Shown here: positions 41,612 to 53,335 of the stretch, in pieces | Numbering within the stretch: position 1 is the stretch's first letter | Layout of the letters: every line of letters starts with the position of its first letter | Source: Pseudomonas sp. PSKL.D1 | Lineage (GTDB): Bacteria; Pseudomonadota; Gammaproteobacteria; Pseudomonadales; Pseudomonadaceae | DNA: 64,000 nt | Direction of reading: 5' to 3' | Assembly (NCBI RefSeq): GCF_028898945.1 | Contig: NZ_CP118607.1 | Location: 4,698,001-4,762,000 of the forward strand | Notes under the pieces: model-generated | Told to the model about the DNA's origin: nothing | What the model saw: only the letters and a program-made list of their open reading frames with translations | Database searches by the model: none | Made by a program: the position numbers and the translations under genes

Positions 41612-42865
41612 ATGTCCACTGAAAAACAGAAGTACGGTGTCCACTCCGAAGCAGGCAAGCTGCGTAAAGTGATGGTCTGCTCCCCGGGCCTTGCGCACAA
41701 GCGCCTGACCCCGAGCAATTGCGACGAGCTGCTGTTCGATGACGTGATCTGGGTCGACCAGGCCAAGCGTGACCACTTCGACTTCGTCACCAAGATGCGC
41801 GAGCGCGGTGTGGATGTGCTGGAGATGCACAACCTGCTGACTGACATCGTGCAGCAGAAAGATGCCCTGAAATGGATCCTGGACCGCAAGATCACCGATG
41901 ACACCGTCGGCGTAGGCCTGAACAACGAAGTACGCAGCTGGCTTGAAGGCCTCGAACCACGTCACTTGGCCGAGTTTCTTATCGGTGGTGTGGCGGGCCA
42001 GGACCTGCCACAGAGCGCCGGTGCCGACGTGGTCAAGATGTACAACGACTACCTGGGGCACTCCAGTTTCATCCTGCCGCCACTGCCCAACACCCAGTTC
42101 ACCCGCGACACCACCTGCTGGATCTACGGTGGCGTGACGCTGAACCCAATGTACTGGCCTGCGCGTCGCCAGGAAACCCTGCTGACCACTGCCATCTACA
42201 AGTTCCACAAGGAATTTACCAACGCCGACTTCGAGGTCTGGTACGGCGACCCCGACAAGGATCACGGCTCATCCACCCTCGAAGGCGGTGACGTGATGCC
42301 GATCGGCAAGGGCATTGTGCTCATCGGTATGGGCGAGCGTACCTCTCGCCAGGCCATCGGCCAGGTGGCGCGAAACCTGTTCGCCAAGGGTGCGGCCAAG
42401 GAAGTCATCGTCGCCGGCCTGCCGAAGTCCCGCGCCGCCATGCACCTGGACACTGTGTTCAGCTTCTGCGACCGCGACCTGGTGACGGTTTTCCCGGAGG
42501 TGGTGAACGAGATTGTGCCGTTCATCATCCGCCCGGACGAAAGCAAGCCCTACGGCATGGACGTACGCCGCATCAACAAGTCGTTCATCGAAGTGGTCGG
42601 CGAGCAACTGGGGGTCAAGCTGCGCGTGGTCGAAACCGGCGGCAACAGCTTCGCCGCCGAACGCGAACAGTGGGATGACGGCAACAACGTGGTGGCCATC
42701 GAACCCGGCGTGGTCATCGGCTACGACCGCAACACCTACACCAACACCCTGCTGCGTAAAGCGGGCATCGAGGTCATCACCATCAGTGCCGGCGAGCTTG
42801 GCCGGGGCCGTGGCGGCGGCCACTGCATGACCTGCCCGATCGTACGCGACCCAATCGACTACTAA
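41612..42865 (+). CDS. arcA: Arginine deiminase
   Basis: A 417-residue cytosolic enzyme hydrolysing arginine to citrulline and ammonia. The guanidino-group modifying fold shows [13 protein letters not shown] near 165, the catalytic Glu/His region [10 protein letters not shown] near 224 and [13 protein letters not shown] near 278, and the catalytic Cys in [16 protein letters not shown] near the C-terminus. SD GGAGG precedes ATG 41612. Second gene of arcDABC. Confidence 0.97.
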   Translation: MSTEKQKYGVHSEAGKLRKVMVCSPGLAHKRLTPSNCDELLFDDVIWVDQAKRDHFDFVTKMRERGVDVLEMHNLLTDIVQQKDALKWILDRKITDDTVGVGLNNEVRSWLEGLEPRHLAEFLIGGVAGQDLPQSAGADVVKMYNDYLGHSSFILPPLPNTQFTRDTTCWIYGGVTLNPMYWPARRQETLLTTAIYKFHKEFTNADFEVWYGDPDKDHGSSTLEGGDVMPIGKGIVLIGMGERTSRQAIGQVARNLFAKGAAKEVIVAGLPKSRAAMHLDTVFSFCDRDLVTVFPEVVNEIVPFIIRPDESKPYGMDVRRINKSFIEVVGEQLGVKLRVVETGGNSFAAEREQWDDGNNVVAIEPGVVIGYDRNTYTNTLLRKAGIEVITISAGELGRGRGGGHCMTCPIVRDPIDY

Positions 42866-42937
42866 CGCCCAGTACACCCGGCCGCGCCCACGAAGTGGCG
42901 GCCGGGCAACTTTCACCGAACTCAAGGAGATACCGTC

Positions 42938-43948
42938 ATGGCGTTCAACATCCACAACCGCAACCTGCTCAGCCTGGAACACCACACCACCCGCGAGCTG
43001 AAATATCTGCTGGACCTGTCCCGCGACCTCAAGCGCGCCAAATACACCGGCACCGAGCAGCAGCACCTGAAGGGCAACAACATCGCCCTGATCTTCGAAA
43101 AAACCTCCACCCGCACCCGCTGCGCATTCGAAGTGGCCGCCTATGACCAGGGCGCCAACGTTACTTACATCGACCCCAACTCCTCGCAAATCGGCCACAA
43201 GGAGAGCATGAAGGACACCGCCCGCGTGCTCGGCCGCATGTATGACGCCATCGAGTACCGTGGCTTCAAGCAGGAAATCGTCGAAGAGCTGGCCAAGTTC
43301 GCCGGCGTGCCAGTCTTCAACGGCCTGACCGACGAGTACCACCCAACCCAGATGATCGCCGACGTGCTGACCATGCGTGAACACAGCGACAAGCCGCTGC
43401 ACGACATCAGCTACGCCTACCTGGGCGATGCCCGCAACAACATGGGTAACTCGCTGCTGCTGATAGGTGCCAAGCTTGGCATGGACGTGCGTATCGCCGC
43501 GCCCAAGGCGCTGTGGCCACACGACGACCTGGTTGAACGTTGCCACAAGTACGCCGAAGAAAGCGGCGCCCGCATCACCCTCACCGAAGACCCGAAAGCG
43601 GCGGTCAAAGGCGTGGACTTCGTGCACACCGACGTGTGGGTGTCGATGGGTGAGCCGATTGAGGCCTGGGGCGAGCGCATCAAGCAACTCAAGCCTTACC
43701 AGGTGAACAAAGAGCTGATGAAAGCCACCGGCAACCCGCGGACCAAGTTCATGCACTGCTTGCCGGCCTTCCACAACTCCGAAACCAAGGTTGGCAAACA
43801 GATTGCCGAGCAGTATCCGGACCTCGCCAACGGCATTGAAGTGACCGATGACGTGTTCGAGTCCCCGGCGTGCATTGCCTTCGAGCAGGCGGAAAACCGC
43901 ATGCACACGATCAAGGCAATCCTCGTCTCGACCCTGGCCGACCTCTGA
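42938..43948 (+). CDS. arcB: Catabolic ornithine carbamoyltransferase
   Basis: A 336-residue enzyme running phosphorolysis of citrulline to ornithine and carbamoyl phosphate. The carbamoyl-phosphate motif is [16 protein letters not shown] near 53-68; [12 protein letters not shown] near 140, and the ornithine loop FMHCLPAFH near 271-279 contains the conserved HCLP. Length and the N-terminal [17 protein letters not shown] are those of the catabolic dodecameric form, consistent with its place in the arc cluster. Confidence 0.96.
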   Translation: MAFNIHNRNLLSLEHHTTRELKYLLDLSRDLKRAKYTGTEQQHLKGNNIALIFEKTSTRTRCAFEVAAYDQGANVTYIDPNSSQIGHKESMKDTARVLGRMYDAIEYRGFKQEIVEELAKFAGVPVFNGLTDEYHPTQMIADVLTMREHSDKPLHDISYAYLGDARNNMGNSLLLIGAKLGMDVRIAAPKALWPHDDLVERCHKYAEESGARITLTEDPKAAVKGVDFVHTDVWVSMGEPIEAWGERIKQLKPYQVNKELMKATGNPRTKFMHCLPAFHNSETKVGKQIAEQYPDLANGIEVTDDVFESPACIAFEQAENRMHTIKAILVSTLADL

Positions 43949-44018
43949 CCCCACCACTGCACAGGGGCTGTATCGGCCCCTGTGACTGAACCCATTTCCC
44001 GCTCAAAGGACATTCCCC

Positions 44019-44948
44019 ATGCGTATCGTTGTTGCATTGGGCGGTAACGCCCTCCTGCGCCGCGGCGAGCCCATGACCGCTGACATCCAGCGCGCCAATA
44101 TCCGCACCGCCACCGAGCAGATCGCCAAGATTCACCCCGGCAACGAACTGGTCATCGCCCACGGCAACGGCCCGCAAGTCGGCCTGCTGTCGCTGCAGGC
44201 CGATGCCTACAAATCCGTGGAACCGTACCCACTGGACGTACTGGGTGCCGAGACCGAAGGCATGATCGGCTACATGATCGAACAGGAACTGGGCAACCTG
44301 CTGGCGTTCGAAGTGCCGTTCGCCACCTTGCTGACCCAGGTCGAGGTAGACGCCAACGACCCGGCCTTCAAAGACCCGACCAAGTTCATCGGCCCGGTCT
44401 ACAGCAAGGAAGAAGCCGAGCGCCTGGCCAAGGAGAAGGGCTGGGTGGTCAAAGCCGACGGCGACAAGTATCGCCGCGTGGTGGCCAGCCCCAAACCCAA
44501 GCGCATTTTCGAAATCCGCCCGATCAAATGGTTGCTGGAAAAGAGCAGCATCGTGATCTGCGCCGGAGGTGGCGGCATCCCCACCATGTACGATGAAAAC
44601 CGCAAGCTCAGAGGCATTGAAGCGGTCATTGACAAGGATTTGTGCTCAGCACTGCTGGCCGAACAGCTGGAAGCAGACCTGCTGATCATTGCCACCGACG
44701 TGGACGCGGCCTACATCGACTGGGGCAAGCCCACCCAGAAGGCGATTGCCGAGGCGCACCCTGACGAACTGGAGCGCTTGGGTTTCGCCGCAGGCTCCAT
44801 GGGGCCGAAAGTGCAAGCGGCGATGGACTTTGCCCGCAACACCGGCAAGGTCGCAGTGATCAGCTCGCTGGAAAACATCGAAGGTATCGTCAAAGGTACC
44901 GCGGGCACACGCGTCAGCACCGCCAAGCCGGGAATCAGCTACCGTTGA
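44019..44948 (+). CDS. arcC: Carbamate kinase
   Basis: A 309-residue enzyme making ATP from carbamoyl phosphate and ADP, the energy-yielding step of the arginine deiminase pathway. The amino-acid-kinase fold shows [17 protein letters not shown] at the N-terminus, [13 protein letters not shown] near 48, [11 protein letters not shown] near 178 and [15 protein letters not shown] near 228. SD AAAGGA precedes ATG 44019. A hairpin follows the stop. Confidence 0.97.
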   Translation: MRIVVALGGNALLRRGEPMTADIQRANIRTATEQIAKIHPGNELVIAHGNGPQVGLLSLQADAYKSVEPYPLDVLGAETEGMIGYMIEQELGNLLAFEVPFATLLTQVEVDANDPAFKDPTKFIGPVYSKEEAERLAKEKGWVVKADGDKYRRVVASPKPKRIFEIRPIKWLLEKSSIVICAGGGGIPTMYDENRKLRGIEAVIDKDLCSALLAEQLEADLLIIATDVDAAYIDWGKPTQKAIAEAHPDELERLGFAAGSMGPKVQAAMDFARNTGKVAVISSLENIEGIVKGTAGTRVSTAKPGISYR

Positions 44949-44956
44949 TGGCAGTT

Positions 44957-44979
44957 GGCGGGTACTGCGGTACCCGCCG
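44957..44979 (+). terminator. Hairpin after arcC
   Basis: GGCGGGTAC-TGCG-GTACCCGCC, nine perfect base pairs, nine bases past the arcC stop, followed only by GTTATC. Likely an RNA 3'-end or partial terminator, because the next gene is on the same strand. Confidence 0.55.
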
Positions 44980-45006
44980 TTATCAAATCATGTGGAGGAT
45001 TTCGTC

Positions 45007-45381
45007 ATGGCCACCTATGAACCCGGGCATGTTCATATCGAGCGCACTGCGCTGAACAAGGCTGATCATAGCTATGACCTGAAAATCGATTACGAGGCCA
45101 CCCAGGATCAGCAGAAGGGCCGCGGCATACTGTTCCGCATGCACGGCAGCATCGAGGGGAAACCGGTCGATGAGTCATTCTTCCTGAGAAAGGAAGAAGT
45201 ACTGCCCAGATTCCTGATGGACCTGAGCCGTAAAGCTCAAGCACATCTGCCTGCACCCAAGAAATTTGAAAGCCTTCCATCGCCACATCCGCTGTTCGAC
45301 AAGATGTTCGAAGACATTCGCCAGAAGCTGAATGTGAAGTCTGGTGATCCGATCAAGCCGGAAAACCTGGAAGGCATGTAA
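45007..45381 (+). CDS. DUF5064-like small protein
   Basis: A 124-residue soluble protein, MATYEPGHVHIERTALN..., without signal or membrane segments. Its pattern (EPGHVHIERTALN, SYDLKIDYEATQD, LFRMHGSIEGKPVDESFFL) matches a small Pseudomonas family that I recall as DUF5064; function unknown. ATG 45007 has GGAGG eight bases upstream; an ATG at 44992 overlaps that site. It follows arcC by 58 bases, so it may be co-transcribed. Confidence 0.7.
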   Translation: MATYEPGHVHIERTALNKADHSYDLKIDYEATQDQQKGRGILFRMHGSIEGKPVDESFFLRKEEVLPRFLMDLSRKAQAHLPAPKKFESLPSPHPLFDKMFEDIRQKLNVKSGDPIKPENLEGM

Positions 45382-45386
45382 TCCTG

Positions 45387-45475
45387 GGGGCCGCTGCGCA
45401 GCCCATCGCGGATAAATCCGCTCCTACAATCCCTGTAGGAGCGGATTTATCCGCGATGGGCTGCGCAGCGGCCCC
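45387..45475. repeat. REP pair (inverted), copy 3, perfect
   Basis: Two 42-base arms that are exact reverse complements (outer GGGGCCGCTGCGCAGCCCAT, inner core GCGGATAAATCCGCTCCTAC) with a five-base loop. It is the most regular copy in the window. Confidence 0.9.
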
Positions 45476-45542
45476 GGCATTCTTGGGCTCCCCCTTCGCA
45501 AGGCATACTACCGCCCTCCCCAGCCACAACCCGTACCTCCCC

Positions 45543-47054
45543 ATGCGCATCCACGTCAGCTTCATCGACCGCGTCGGCATCACCCAGGAAGTCCTCGCCC
45601 TGCTCGGCGCCCGCAACCTCAACCTGGACGCCGTGGAAATGGTCCCGCCCAACGTCTACATCGACGCCCCTACCCTGAGCCCCGCCGTGCTTGAAGAACT
45701 GCACGACGCGCTGTTCGAGGTTAACGGCGTGCAGTCGGTGGATGTGGTTGACATTCTTCCGGGCCAACGCCGCCACCTGCAGCTCGATGCCTTGCTGGCG
45801 GCAATGAGTGACCCGGTACTGGCGGTGGACAGCGCCGGTAAAGTGCTGCTGGCCAACCCCGCGCTGATCGCCCTGTGCGGCCGTGAATCCGCCGGGCGCT
45901 CGGTTAGCGAACTGTTTGATGACCCAGCGCTGCTGCAAGCACTGCTGGACAACAACTTCCACCTGCCGATGCGCGAAATGCAGCTCAATGGCCAAAGTTT
46001 GCTGTTGGACGCCACCCCCATCACCAACGCTGGGGGGCTGCTGACACTCTACCCGCCAACGCGCATGGGCGAACGGCTGTCGGCACTTCACCATGATCAT
46101 GCCGAGGGCTTTGATGCCTTGCTTGGTGAGTCCGCCGCCATTCGTACGCTAAAAGCCCGCGCCCTGCGCGTAGCGACATTGGATGCGCCACTGCTCGTGC
46201 ACGGCGAAACCGGCACTGGCAAGGAACTGGTGGCCCGCGCCTGCCACGCCATCAGCAGCCGTCACGCTGCGCCGTTCCTTGCCCTGAACTGCGCCGCGCT
46301 GCCAGAGAACCTCGCTGAGAGCGAGCTGTTCGGCTATGCCCCGGGCGCCTTCACCGGCGCACAGCGCGGCGGCAAGCCCGGGCTGATGGAACTGGCCAAC
46401 CAGGGCACGGTGTTTCTCGATGAAATCGGCGAAATGTCGCCCTACCTGCAGGCCAAGCTACTACGTTTCCTCAGTGATGGCAGCTTCCGTCGCGTGGGCG
46501 GGGACCGCGAAGTGAAGGTGGATGTACGTATCATCAGCGCCACCCACCGTGATCTGGAGCGCATGGTGGCCGAAGGGACGTTTCGCGAAGACCTGTTCTA
46601 CCGGCTGAACGTGCTCAACCTGCAAGTGCCCCCGCTGCGCGACCGCGGCCAGGATATTCTGATGCTCGCGCACTTCTTCATGCAGCAGGCCTGCACCCAG
46701 ATCCAGCGCCCGCCTTGCCGGCTGACCCCCGACACCCACTCGGCTTTGCTGGCCAACCCCTGGCCAGGCAACGTTCGCCAACTGCAAAACGTGATCTTCC
46801 GCGCGGCGGCCATTTGCGAGAGCAACCTGGTGGACATCGGTGACCTGGACATCGCCGGTACATCGGTGGCACGCGGGCAAGACGGCGAAGTGAGTTCCCT
46901 TGAGCAAGCCGTTGCAGATTTCGAGCGCGAACTGTTGCTGCGGCTGTATGCCAGCTACCCGTCGACCCGCCAATTGGCGGGGCGCTTGCAGACCTCGCAC
47001 AGCGCCATTGCCCAACGACTGCGCAAATACGGCATTCCCAAAGCCAATTCCTGA
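45543..47054 (+). CDS. gcsR: GcsR-like sigma-54 activator (TyrR family)
   Basis: A 503-residue enhancer-binding protein. An N-terminal ACT-like domain (MRIHVSFIDRVGITQEVLAL, to about 75) and a PAS domain (MSDPVLAVDSAGKVLLANPA, about 85-140) precede an AAA+ module with Walker A GETGTGKE near 220, the sigma-54 loop GAFTGAQRG near 270, and Walker B TVFLDEIGEM near 295. A short HTH ends the protein (STRQLAGRLQTSHSAIAQRL). It resembles PA2449 GcsR, which activates glycine-cleavage genes. The matching operators and -24/-12 promoter lie upstream of gcvH, one gene away. ATG 45543 is preferred; 29 in-frame codons upstream overlap a REP. Confidence 0.85.
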   Translation: MRIHVSFIDRVGITQEVLALLGARNLNLDAVEMVPPNVYIDAPTLSPAVLEELHDALFEVNGVQSVDVVDILPGQRRHLQLDALLAAMSDPVLAVDSAGKVLLANPALIALCGRESAGRSVSELFDDPALLQALLDNNFHLPMREMQLNGQSLLLDATPITNAGGLLTLYPPTRMGERLSALHHDHAEGFDALLGESAAIRTLKARALRVATLDAPLLVHGETGTGKELVARACHAISSRHAAPFLALNCAALPENLAESELFGYAPGAFTGAQRGGKPGLMELANQGTVFLDEIGEMSPYLQAKLLRFLSDGSFRRVGGDREVKVDVRIISATHRDLERMVAEGTFREDLFYRLNVLNLQVPPLRDRGQDILMLAHFFMQQACTQIQRPPCRLTPDTHSALLANPWPGNVRQLQNVIFRAAAICESNLVDIGDLDIAGTSVARGQDGEVSSLEQAVADFERELLLRLYASYPSTRQLAGRLQTSHSAIAQRLRKYGIPKANS

Positions 47055-47137
47055 CTTTTCTCAGTTTTACCCTACACATCGCTACGCATCATCACCCGGA
47101 GAATGACAGTACCGTTACATCACAAAAGACATAAACG

Positions 47138-48346
47138 ATGCTCGAGCTCGACTTCTACGGCACACTGGTAGCCGCTTCGCTGGTCCTTCTGCTGGGCCGT
47201 GGCCTGGTCACACGCGTCAACTTCCTGCGTATTTACAACATTCCCGAACCTGTCGCTGGTGGCTTGGTGGTGGCGCTCTTGCTGCTGGGCCTACGCGGCT
47301 TCTTCGATGTACACGTACAGTTCGACACCTCCCTCCAATCCCCCTTGATGCTGGCCTTTTTTGCCACCATCGGTTTGAGCGCGGACATGGCCAGCTTGCG
47401 CAAAGGGGGCCGGGTAGTCGCCATTTTCCTCTGTGCGGTAACCGGGCTGCTGGTGGTACAGAACGCCCTGGGCATCGGGCTTGCCAAAGCCCTGGGGCTC
47501 GACCCGTTGATGGGCTTGTTGTCGGGGTCGATTGCCTTGTCCGGTGGCCACGGCACCAGTGCCGCGTGGGGTGCGACGTTCAGTGAGCAGTATGGGCTGG
47601 CCTCGGCAACGGAACTGGGCATGGCCGCCGCGACCTTCGGCCTGGTGCTGGGCGGCCTGATTGGCGGCCCGGTCGCACGCCTGCTGATCAGCCGCGTGCA
47701 AACGCCCGGTGTTGAACAGGAAGTGCCCGTACTGCCCAAGGGTTTTGAACAGCCGAACAAAGAGCGTTTGATTACCCCGTTCTCGATAGTCGAGACACTG
47801 GCCTTGATCGCCGTCAGCATGATGGTGGGTACACTGCTCACGGGCCTGCTCAAAGGCACCGCATTCGAGCTGCCAACCTTCGTGTGCGTGTTGTTCGTCG
47901 GAGTTGTGCTGCGTAACGGGCTGGCATTGTGTGGCTTGTACCAGGTGTTCGAGCGGGAAGTTTCGGTACTGGGTAACGTCAGCCTGTCGCTGTTCCTGGC
48001 AATTGCATTGATGTCGCTCAAACTCTGGGATCTGGCGGCCCTTGCATTGCCCTTTGTCATCTTGCTGACAGCACAAACGTTGGTGATGGCACTTTTTGCC
48101 GTATTCGTGACGTTCCGGGCCATGGGCAGCAACTATGATGCAGCGGTGCTGGCCGCCGGTCACTGCGGCTTCGGGCTAGGCGCCACGCCGACAGCCATTG
48201 CCAACATGCAGGCCGTAACGCAGCGCTACGGGCCGTCGCATGTTGCGTTTCTGGTGGTGCCGATGGTGGGTGCATTCTTTATTGACATCATCAATGTGAT
48301 CGTCATCAAGTTGTATTTGGCTTTGCCGTTCTTCACCACGCTGTAA
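47138..48346 (+). CDS. gltS: Sodium/glutamate symporter
   Basis: A 402-residue inner-membrane protein of the GltS family, with about ten helices. The repeat motifs are LSADMASLRKGGRVVAIFLC near 79 and a mirrored half after 210, with GSIALSGGHGTSAAWGATF near 128-146 and GHCGFGLGATPTAIANMQAV near 342-361, the paired reentrant-loop signatures. It imports glutamate with Na+. It lies between gcsR and the gcv operon; a single GcsR-like half-site (CGTTACA, 47113-47119) precedes it. Confidence 0.93.
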   Translation: MLELDFYGTLVAASLVLLLGRGLVTRVNFLRIYNIPEPVAGGLVVALLLLGLRGFFDVHVQFDTSLQSPLMLAFFATIGLSADMASLRKGGRVVAIFLCAVTGLLVVQNALGIGLAKALGLDPLMGLLSGSIALSGGHGTSAAWGATFSEQYGLASATELGMAAATFGLVLGGLIGGPVARLLISRVQTPGVEQEVPVLPKGFEQPNKERLITPFSIVETLALIAVSMMVGTLLTGLLKGTAFELPTFVCVLFVGVVLRNGLALCGLYQVFEREVSVLGNVSLSLFLAIALMSLKLWDLAALALPFVILLTAQTLVMALFAVFVTFRAMGSNYDAAVLAAGHCGFGLGATPTAIANMQAVTQRYGPSHVAFLVVPMVGAFFIDIINVIVIKLYLALPFFTTL

Positions 48347-48361
48347 AACCTCTTGAAGCAA

Positions 48362-48379
48362 AGTATCGAATTCGTTACA
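48362..48379. promoter_or_regulatory. GcsR-type operator 1
   Basis: AGTATCGAATTCGTTACA; in the other orientation TGTAACG-N4-CGATACT, close to the GcsR pattern TGTAACG-N4-CGTTCCG reported for P. aeruginosa. Confidence 0.65.
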
Positions 48380-48380
48380 C

Positions 48381-48398
48381 CGTATCGAATTCGATACA
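48381..48398. promoter_or_regulatory. GcsR-type operator 2
   Basis: CGTATCGAATTCGATACA, one base short of a perfect 18-bp palindrome, centred 19 bp from operator 1, that is, nearly on the same helical face two turns away. Confidence 0.65.
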
Positions 48399-48461
48399 AT
48401 CCCTTTTCGTTCCCGCTGTACAAGGGTTTGATCCACAAACCCTTTTTCTTTCTCACCTGCC

Positions 48462-48479
48462 TGTATTGATTTCGTTACA
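48462..48479. promoter_or_regulatory. GcsR-type operator 3
   Basis: TGTATTGATTTCGTTACA, a degenerate copy with an intact CGTTACA arm, about 65 bases upstream of the -24 element. Confidence 0.55.
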
Positions 48480-48541
48480 CATAGCCCTCGAATATCTCTC
48501 GAATTATCTGTAACTATCTGTTTTATATGGCTTTTAATTAA

Positions 48542-48558
48542 TTGGCCGAGTATTTGCT
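48542..48558 (+). promoter_or_regulatory. Sigma-54 (-24/-12) promoter of gcv operon
   Basis: TTGGCCGAGTATTTGCT: GG at 48544-48545 and GC at 48556-48557 with the required ten-base gap, matching TGGC-N8-TTGC. The predicted start is near 48569, 55 bases before gcvH. Confidence 0.8.
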
Positions 48559-48623
48559 AAGGGAAATCCACCCCAAGAGCGCGACGTTATCGCGCCCAAC
48601 GCCCTGCTTCCCGAGGATTTCCC

Positions 48624-49007
48624 ATGAGCGAGTTGCGTTTTACTGAAGATCACGAATGGCTGCGTACCGAAGCCGATGGCAGCGTCACCGTAGGCATTAC
48701 CGCCTACGCCCAGAATGCGCTGGGTGATGTGGTCTACGTGCAACTGCCGGAACTGCAGCAATACGACAAAGGCGCAGAAGCCTCCACCGTCGAGTCGGTC
48801 AAGGCCGCCAGCGGCGTGTATATGCCCCTGGCCGGTGAAGTGGTCGCCGTGAACGACAGCCTCAACGACAGCCCCGAACTGGTCAACGAAGACCCACAGG
48901 GCGAAGGCTGGTTCTTCCGCTTCATCCCTGCCGACGCAACCGAAGTGCCTGCCCTGCTTGACCAGGACGCCTACGACCGCCTGCTCAAAGCCCAAGACGA
49001 CGCCTGA
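48624..49007 (+). CDS. gcvH: Glycine cleavage system H protein
   Basis: A 127-residue lipoyl carrier protein that shuttles the aminomethyl group between P, T and L proteins. It starts [13 protein letters not shown], and the lipoylated Lys lies in [18 protein letters not shown] near residue 64. SD GAGGA precedes ATG 48624. First gene of gcvH-gcvP-sdaA-gcvT, driven by the sigma-54 promoter. Confidence 0.97.
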   Translation: MSELRFTEDHEWLRTEADGSVTVGITAYAQNALGDVVYVQLPELQQYDKGAEASTVESVKAASGVYMPLAGEVVAVNDSLNDSPELVNEDPQGEGWFFRFIPADATEVPALLDQDAYDRLLKAQDDA

Positions 49008-49017
49008 GGAACCGACC

Positions 49018-51873
49018 ATGACCATCAACCTCGGCACCGCCAACGAATTCATCGCCCGCCACATCGGCCCACGCGCCGCCGACGAGCAGGCCATGCTGGC
49101 CACCCTGGGCTTCGACTCGCTGGAGGCCATGACCGCCGCTGTCATCCCCGACAGCATCAAGGGCACCAGCGTGCTAGGCAGCGAAGACGGCCAGAGTGAA
49201 GCCGACGCGCTCGCCAGCCTCAAGGCCATTGCCAGCAAGAACCAGCTGTTCCGCAACTTCATCGGCCAGGGCTACTACAACACCCACACCCCGGCACCGA
49301 TCTTGCGCAACCTGCTGGAAAACCCGGCCTGGTACACCGCCTACACCCCTTACCAGCCAGAAATTTCCCAAGGCCGCCTGGAAGCGCTGCTGAACTTCCA
49401 GACCCTGATCAGCGACCTGACCGGCCTGCCGATTGCCAACGCCTCCCTGCTTGACGAAGCCACCGCTGCCGCAGAAGCCATGACCTTCTGCAAGCGCCTG
49501 TCGAAGAACAGGGCCAGCCACAGCTTCTTTGCTTCGGTGCACTGCCACCCGCAAACCCTCGACGTGCTGCGTACCCGTGCCGAACCGCTGGGCATCGAGA
49601 TCGTGGTGGGCGACGAACGCGAACTGGATGACGTCAGCGCATTCTTCGGTGCCCTGCTGCAGTACCCGGCCAGCAACGGCGAAGTATTCGACTACCGCGA
49701 GGTGGTACAGCGCTTCCACGCCGCCAATGCACTGGTGGCTGTAGCCGCCGACCTGCTGGCCCTGACCCTGCTGACCCCACCGGGCGAATTCGACGCCGAC
49801 GTGGCCATCGGCAGCGCCCAGCGCTTTGGCGTACCGCTAGGGTTCGGCGGCCCGCACGCCGCCTACTTCGCCACCCGTGATGCATTCAAACGCGACATGC
49901 CGGGCCGCCTGGTTGGCGTGTCGATCGACCGCTTCGGCAAGACCGCCCTGCGCCTGGCCATGCAAACCCGCGAGCAGCACATCCGTCGCGAGAAGGCCAC
50001 CAGCAACATCTGCACCGCGCAGGTACTGCTGGCCAACATCGCCAGCATGTACGCCGTGTACCATGGCCCTGCCGGCCTCAAGCGCATTGCCGAACGCACC
50101 CATGCGCTGACTGCGATCCTGGCCGCCGGCCTGAAGCAGATGGGCGTTGCCGTCATCGGCGAAAGCGCCTTCGACACCCTCACCCTGGCCACCGGCAGCG
50201 CTACCGCCGACCTTCATGAGCAGGCCCGCGCCCAGCGCATCAACCTGCGTCAGGTCGATACCGGCCGCCTGGGGCTTTCGCTCGACGAAACCAGCACCCA
50301 GGCCGACGTAGAAGCCCTGTGGCAACTGCTGGGTGGCAACCAGCCGCAACCTGACTTCGCTGCTTTGGCCGCCAGCACCGGTTCGCACTTGCCAACCGCC
50401 CTGCTGCGCCAATCGACCATCCTTGAACACCCGGTGTTCAACCGCTACCACAGCGAAACCGAACTGATGCGTTACCTGCGCCGCCTGGCAGACAAGGACC
50501 TGGCGCTGGACCGCAGCATGATCCCGCTGGGCTCGTGCACCATGAAACTCAACGCTGCCAGCGAAATGATCCCGGTTACCTGGGCCGAGTTCGGCAACCT
50601 GCACCCGTTTGCCCCTGCCGAACAAAGCCAGGGTTACCTGCAGATGACCACCGAGCTGGAAGCCATGCTGTGCGCCGCCACCGGCTACGATGCCGTGTCG
50701 CTGCAGCCCAACGCCGGTTCCCAGGGTGAATATGCCGGCCTGCTGGCCATCCGCGCGTACCACCGCAGCCGTGGCGAAGGCCACCGCGACATCTGCCTGA
50801 TCCCTTCTTCGGCCCACGGTACCAACCCGGCGACCGCACACATGGCCGGCATGCGCGTGGTGGTCACTGCCTGCGACGCCCGCGGCAACGTCGACGTCGA
50901 CGACCTGCGCGCCAAGGCCATCGAGCACCGCGAACGCCTGGCCGCGATCATGATCACTTACCCGTCCACCCACGGCGTGTTCGAAGAAGCCATCGGCGAA
51001 ATCTGCGCGATCATCCACGACAATGGTGGCCAGGTGTACATCGACGGCGCCAACATGAACGCCATGGTCGGCCTGTGCGCACCGGGCAAGTTTGGCGGGG
51101 ACGTTTCCCACCTGAACCTGCACAAAACCTTCTGCATCCCGCACGGCGGTGGCGGCCCGGGCGTTGGCCCGATCGGCGTCAAGTCGCACCTGGCGCCATT
51201 CCTGCCGGGCCATGCGCAACTGGAAAACCGTGAAGGCGCCGTATGCGCTGCACCATTCGGCAGCGCCAGCATCCTGCCGATCACCTGGATGTACATCCGC
51301 ATGATGGGTGGCGCAGGCCTCAAGCGTGCGTCGCAGATGGCAATCCTCAACGCCAACTACATCGCCCGCCGCCTGGAAGAGCACTATCCTGTTCTGTACA
51401 CCGGCGGCAATGGCCTGGTGGCCCACGAATGCATCCTCGACCTGCGCCCGCTCAAAGACACCAGTGGCATCAGCGTCGACGACGTGGCCAAGCGCCTGAT
51501 CGACTTTGGCTTCCACGCCCCGACCATGTCCTTCCCGGTGGCTGGCACACTGATGATCGAGCCGACCGAAAGTGAGTCCAAGGAAGAGCTGGACCGCTTC
51601 TGCGACGCGATGATCCAGATTCGCCAAGAGATCCGCGCGGTGGAAACCGGCAGCCTGGACAAGGACGACAACCCGCTGAAGAACGCCCCACACACGGCGG
51701 CCGAACTGGTGGGCGACTGGGCCCATGGTTACAGCCGTGAGCAGGCGGTGTACCCGCTGCAGAGCCTGGTGGAGAGCAAGTACTGGCCACCGGTCGGGCG
51801 GGTCGACAACGTGTTTGGCGACCGTAATCTGGTGTGTGCCTGCCCGTCGATCGAGAGCTATCAGGACGTTTGA
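49018..51873 (+). CDS. gcvP: Glycine dehydrogenase (decarboxylating), P protein
   Basis: A 951-residue PLP enzyme decarboxylating glycine and loading the aminomethyl group on GcvH. The homodimeric fused form: N-terminal half ([21 protein letters not shown]) and C-terminal half containing the PLP Lys in [20 protein letters not shown] near 700. [18 protein letters not shown] is near 508. ATG 49018 with GAGGA eight bases upstream; it starts 10 bases after gcvH stops. Upstream in-frame codons overlap gcvH and are discarded. Confidence 0.97.
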   Translation: MTINLGTANEFIARHIGPRAADEQAMLATLGFDSLEAMTAAVIPDSIKGTSVLGSEDGQSEADALASLKAIASKNQLFRNFIGQGYYNTHTPAPILRNLLENPAWYTAYTPYQPEISQGRLEALLNFQTLISDLTGLPIANASLLDEATAAAEAMTFCKRLSKNRASHSFFASVHCHPQTLDVLRTRAEPLGIEIVVGDERELDDVSAFFGALLQYPASNGEVFDYREVVQRFHAANALVAVAADLLALTLLTPPGEFDADVAIGSAQRFGVPLGFGGPHAAYFATRDAFKRDMPGRLVGVSIDRFGKTALRLAMQTREQHIRREKATSNICTAQVLLANIASMYAVYHGPAGLKRIAERTHALTAILAAGLKQMGVAVIGESAFDTLTLATGSATADLHEQARAQRINLRQVDTGRLGLSLDETSTQADVEALWQLLGGNQPQPDFAALAASTGSHLPTALLRQSTILEHPVFNRYHSETELMRYLRRLADKDLALDRSMIPLGSCTMKLNAASEMIPVTWAEFGNLHPFAPAEQSQGYLQMTTELEAMLCAATGYDAVSLQPNAGSQGEYAGLLAIRAYHRSRGEGHRDICLIPSSAHGTNPATAHMAGMRVVVTACDARGNVDVDDLRAKAIEHRERLAAIMITYPSTHGVFEEAIGEICAIIHDNGGQVYIDGANMNAMVGLCAPGKFGGDVSHLNLHKTFCIPHGGGGPGVGPIGVKSHLAPFLPGHAQLENREGAVCAAPFGSASILPITWMYIRMMGGAGLKRASQMAILNANYIARRLEEHYPVLYTGGNGLVAHECILDLRPLKDTSGISVDDVAKRLIDFGFHAPTMSFPVAGTLMIEPTESESKEELDRFCDAMIQIRQEIRAVETGSLDKDDNPLKNAPHTAAELVGDWAHGYSREQAVYPLQSLVESKYWPPVGRVDNVFGDRNLVCACPSIESYQDV

Positions 51874-51932
51874 GGCGGCCTATAGACAGCTGGGGCCGCT
51901 TTGCGGCCCCAGAATCTTCAGGAGGTTCCACC

Positions 51933-53309
<1,377 letters not shown>

Positions 53310-53335
53310 CCCCGCATACAACCAAGGAGTCATCG

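Larger units (their letters stand above)
48347..48623. other. gcvH regulatory region
   Basis: AT-rich interval, no ORF. It holds three 18-bp operator repeats, a lone TGTAAC half-site at 48509-48514, and a -24/-12 promoter; see separate entries. Confidence 0.7.

Noticed and set aside
49837..51726. 629-codon ORF opposite gcvP
   Set aside because: Shadow of gcvP; no motif, no ribosome site.
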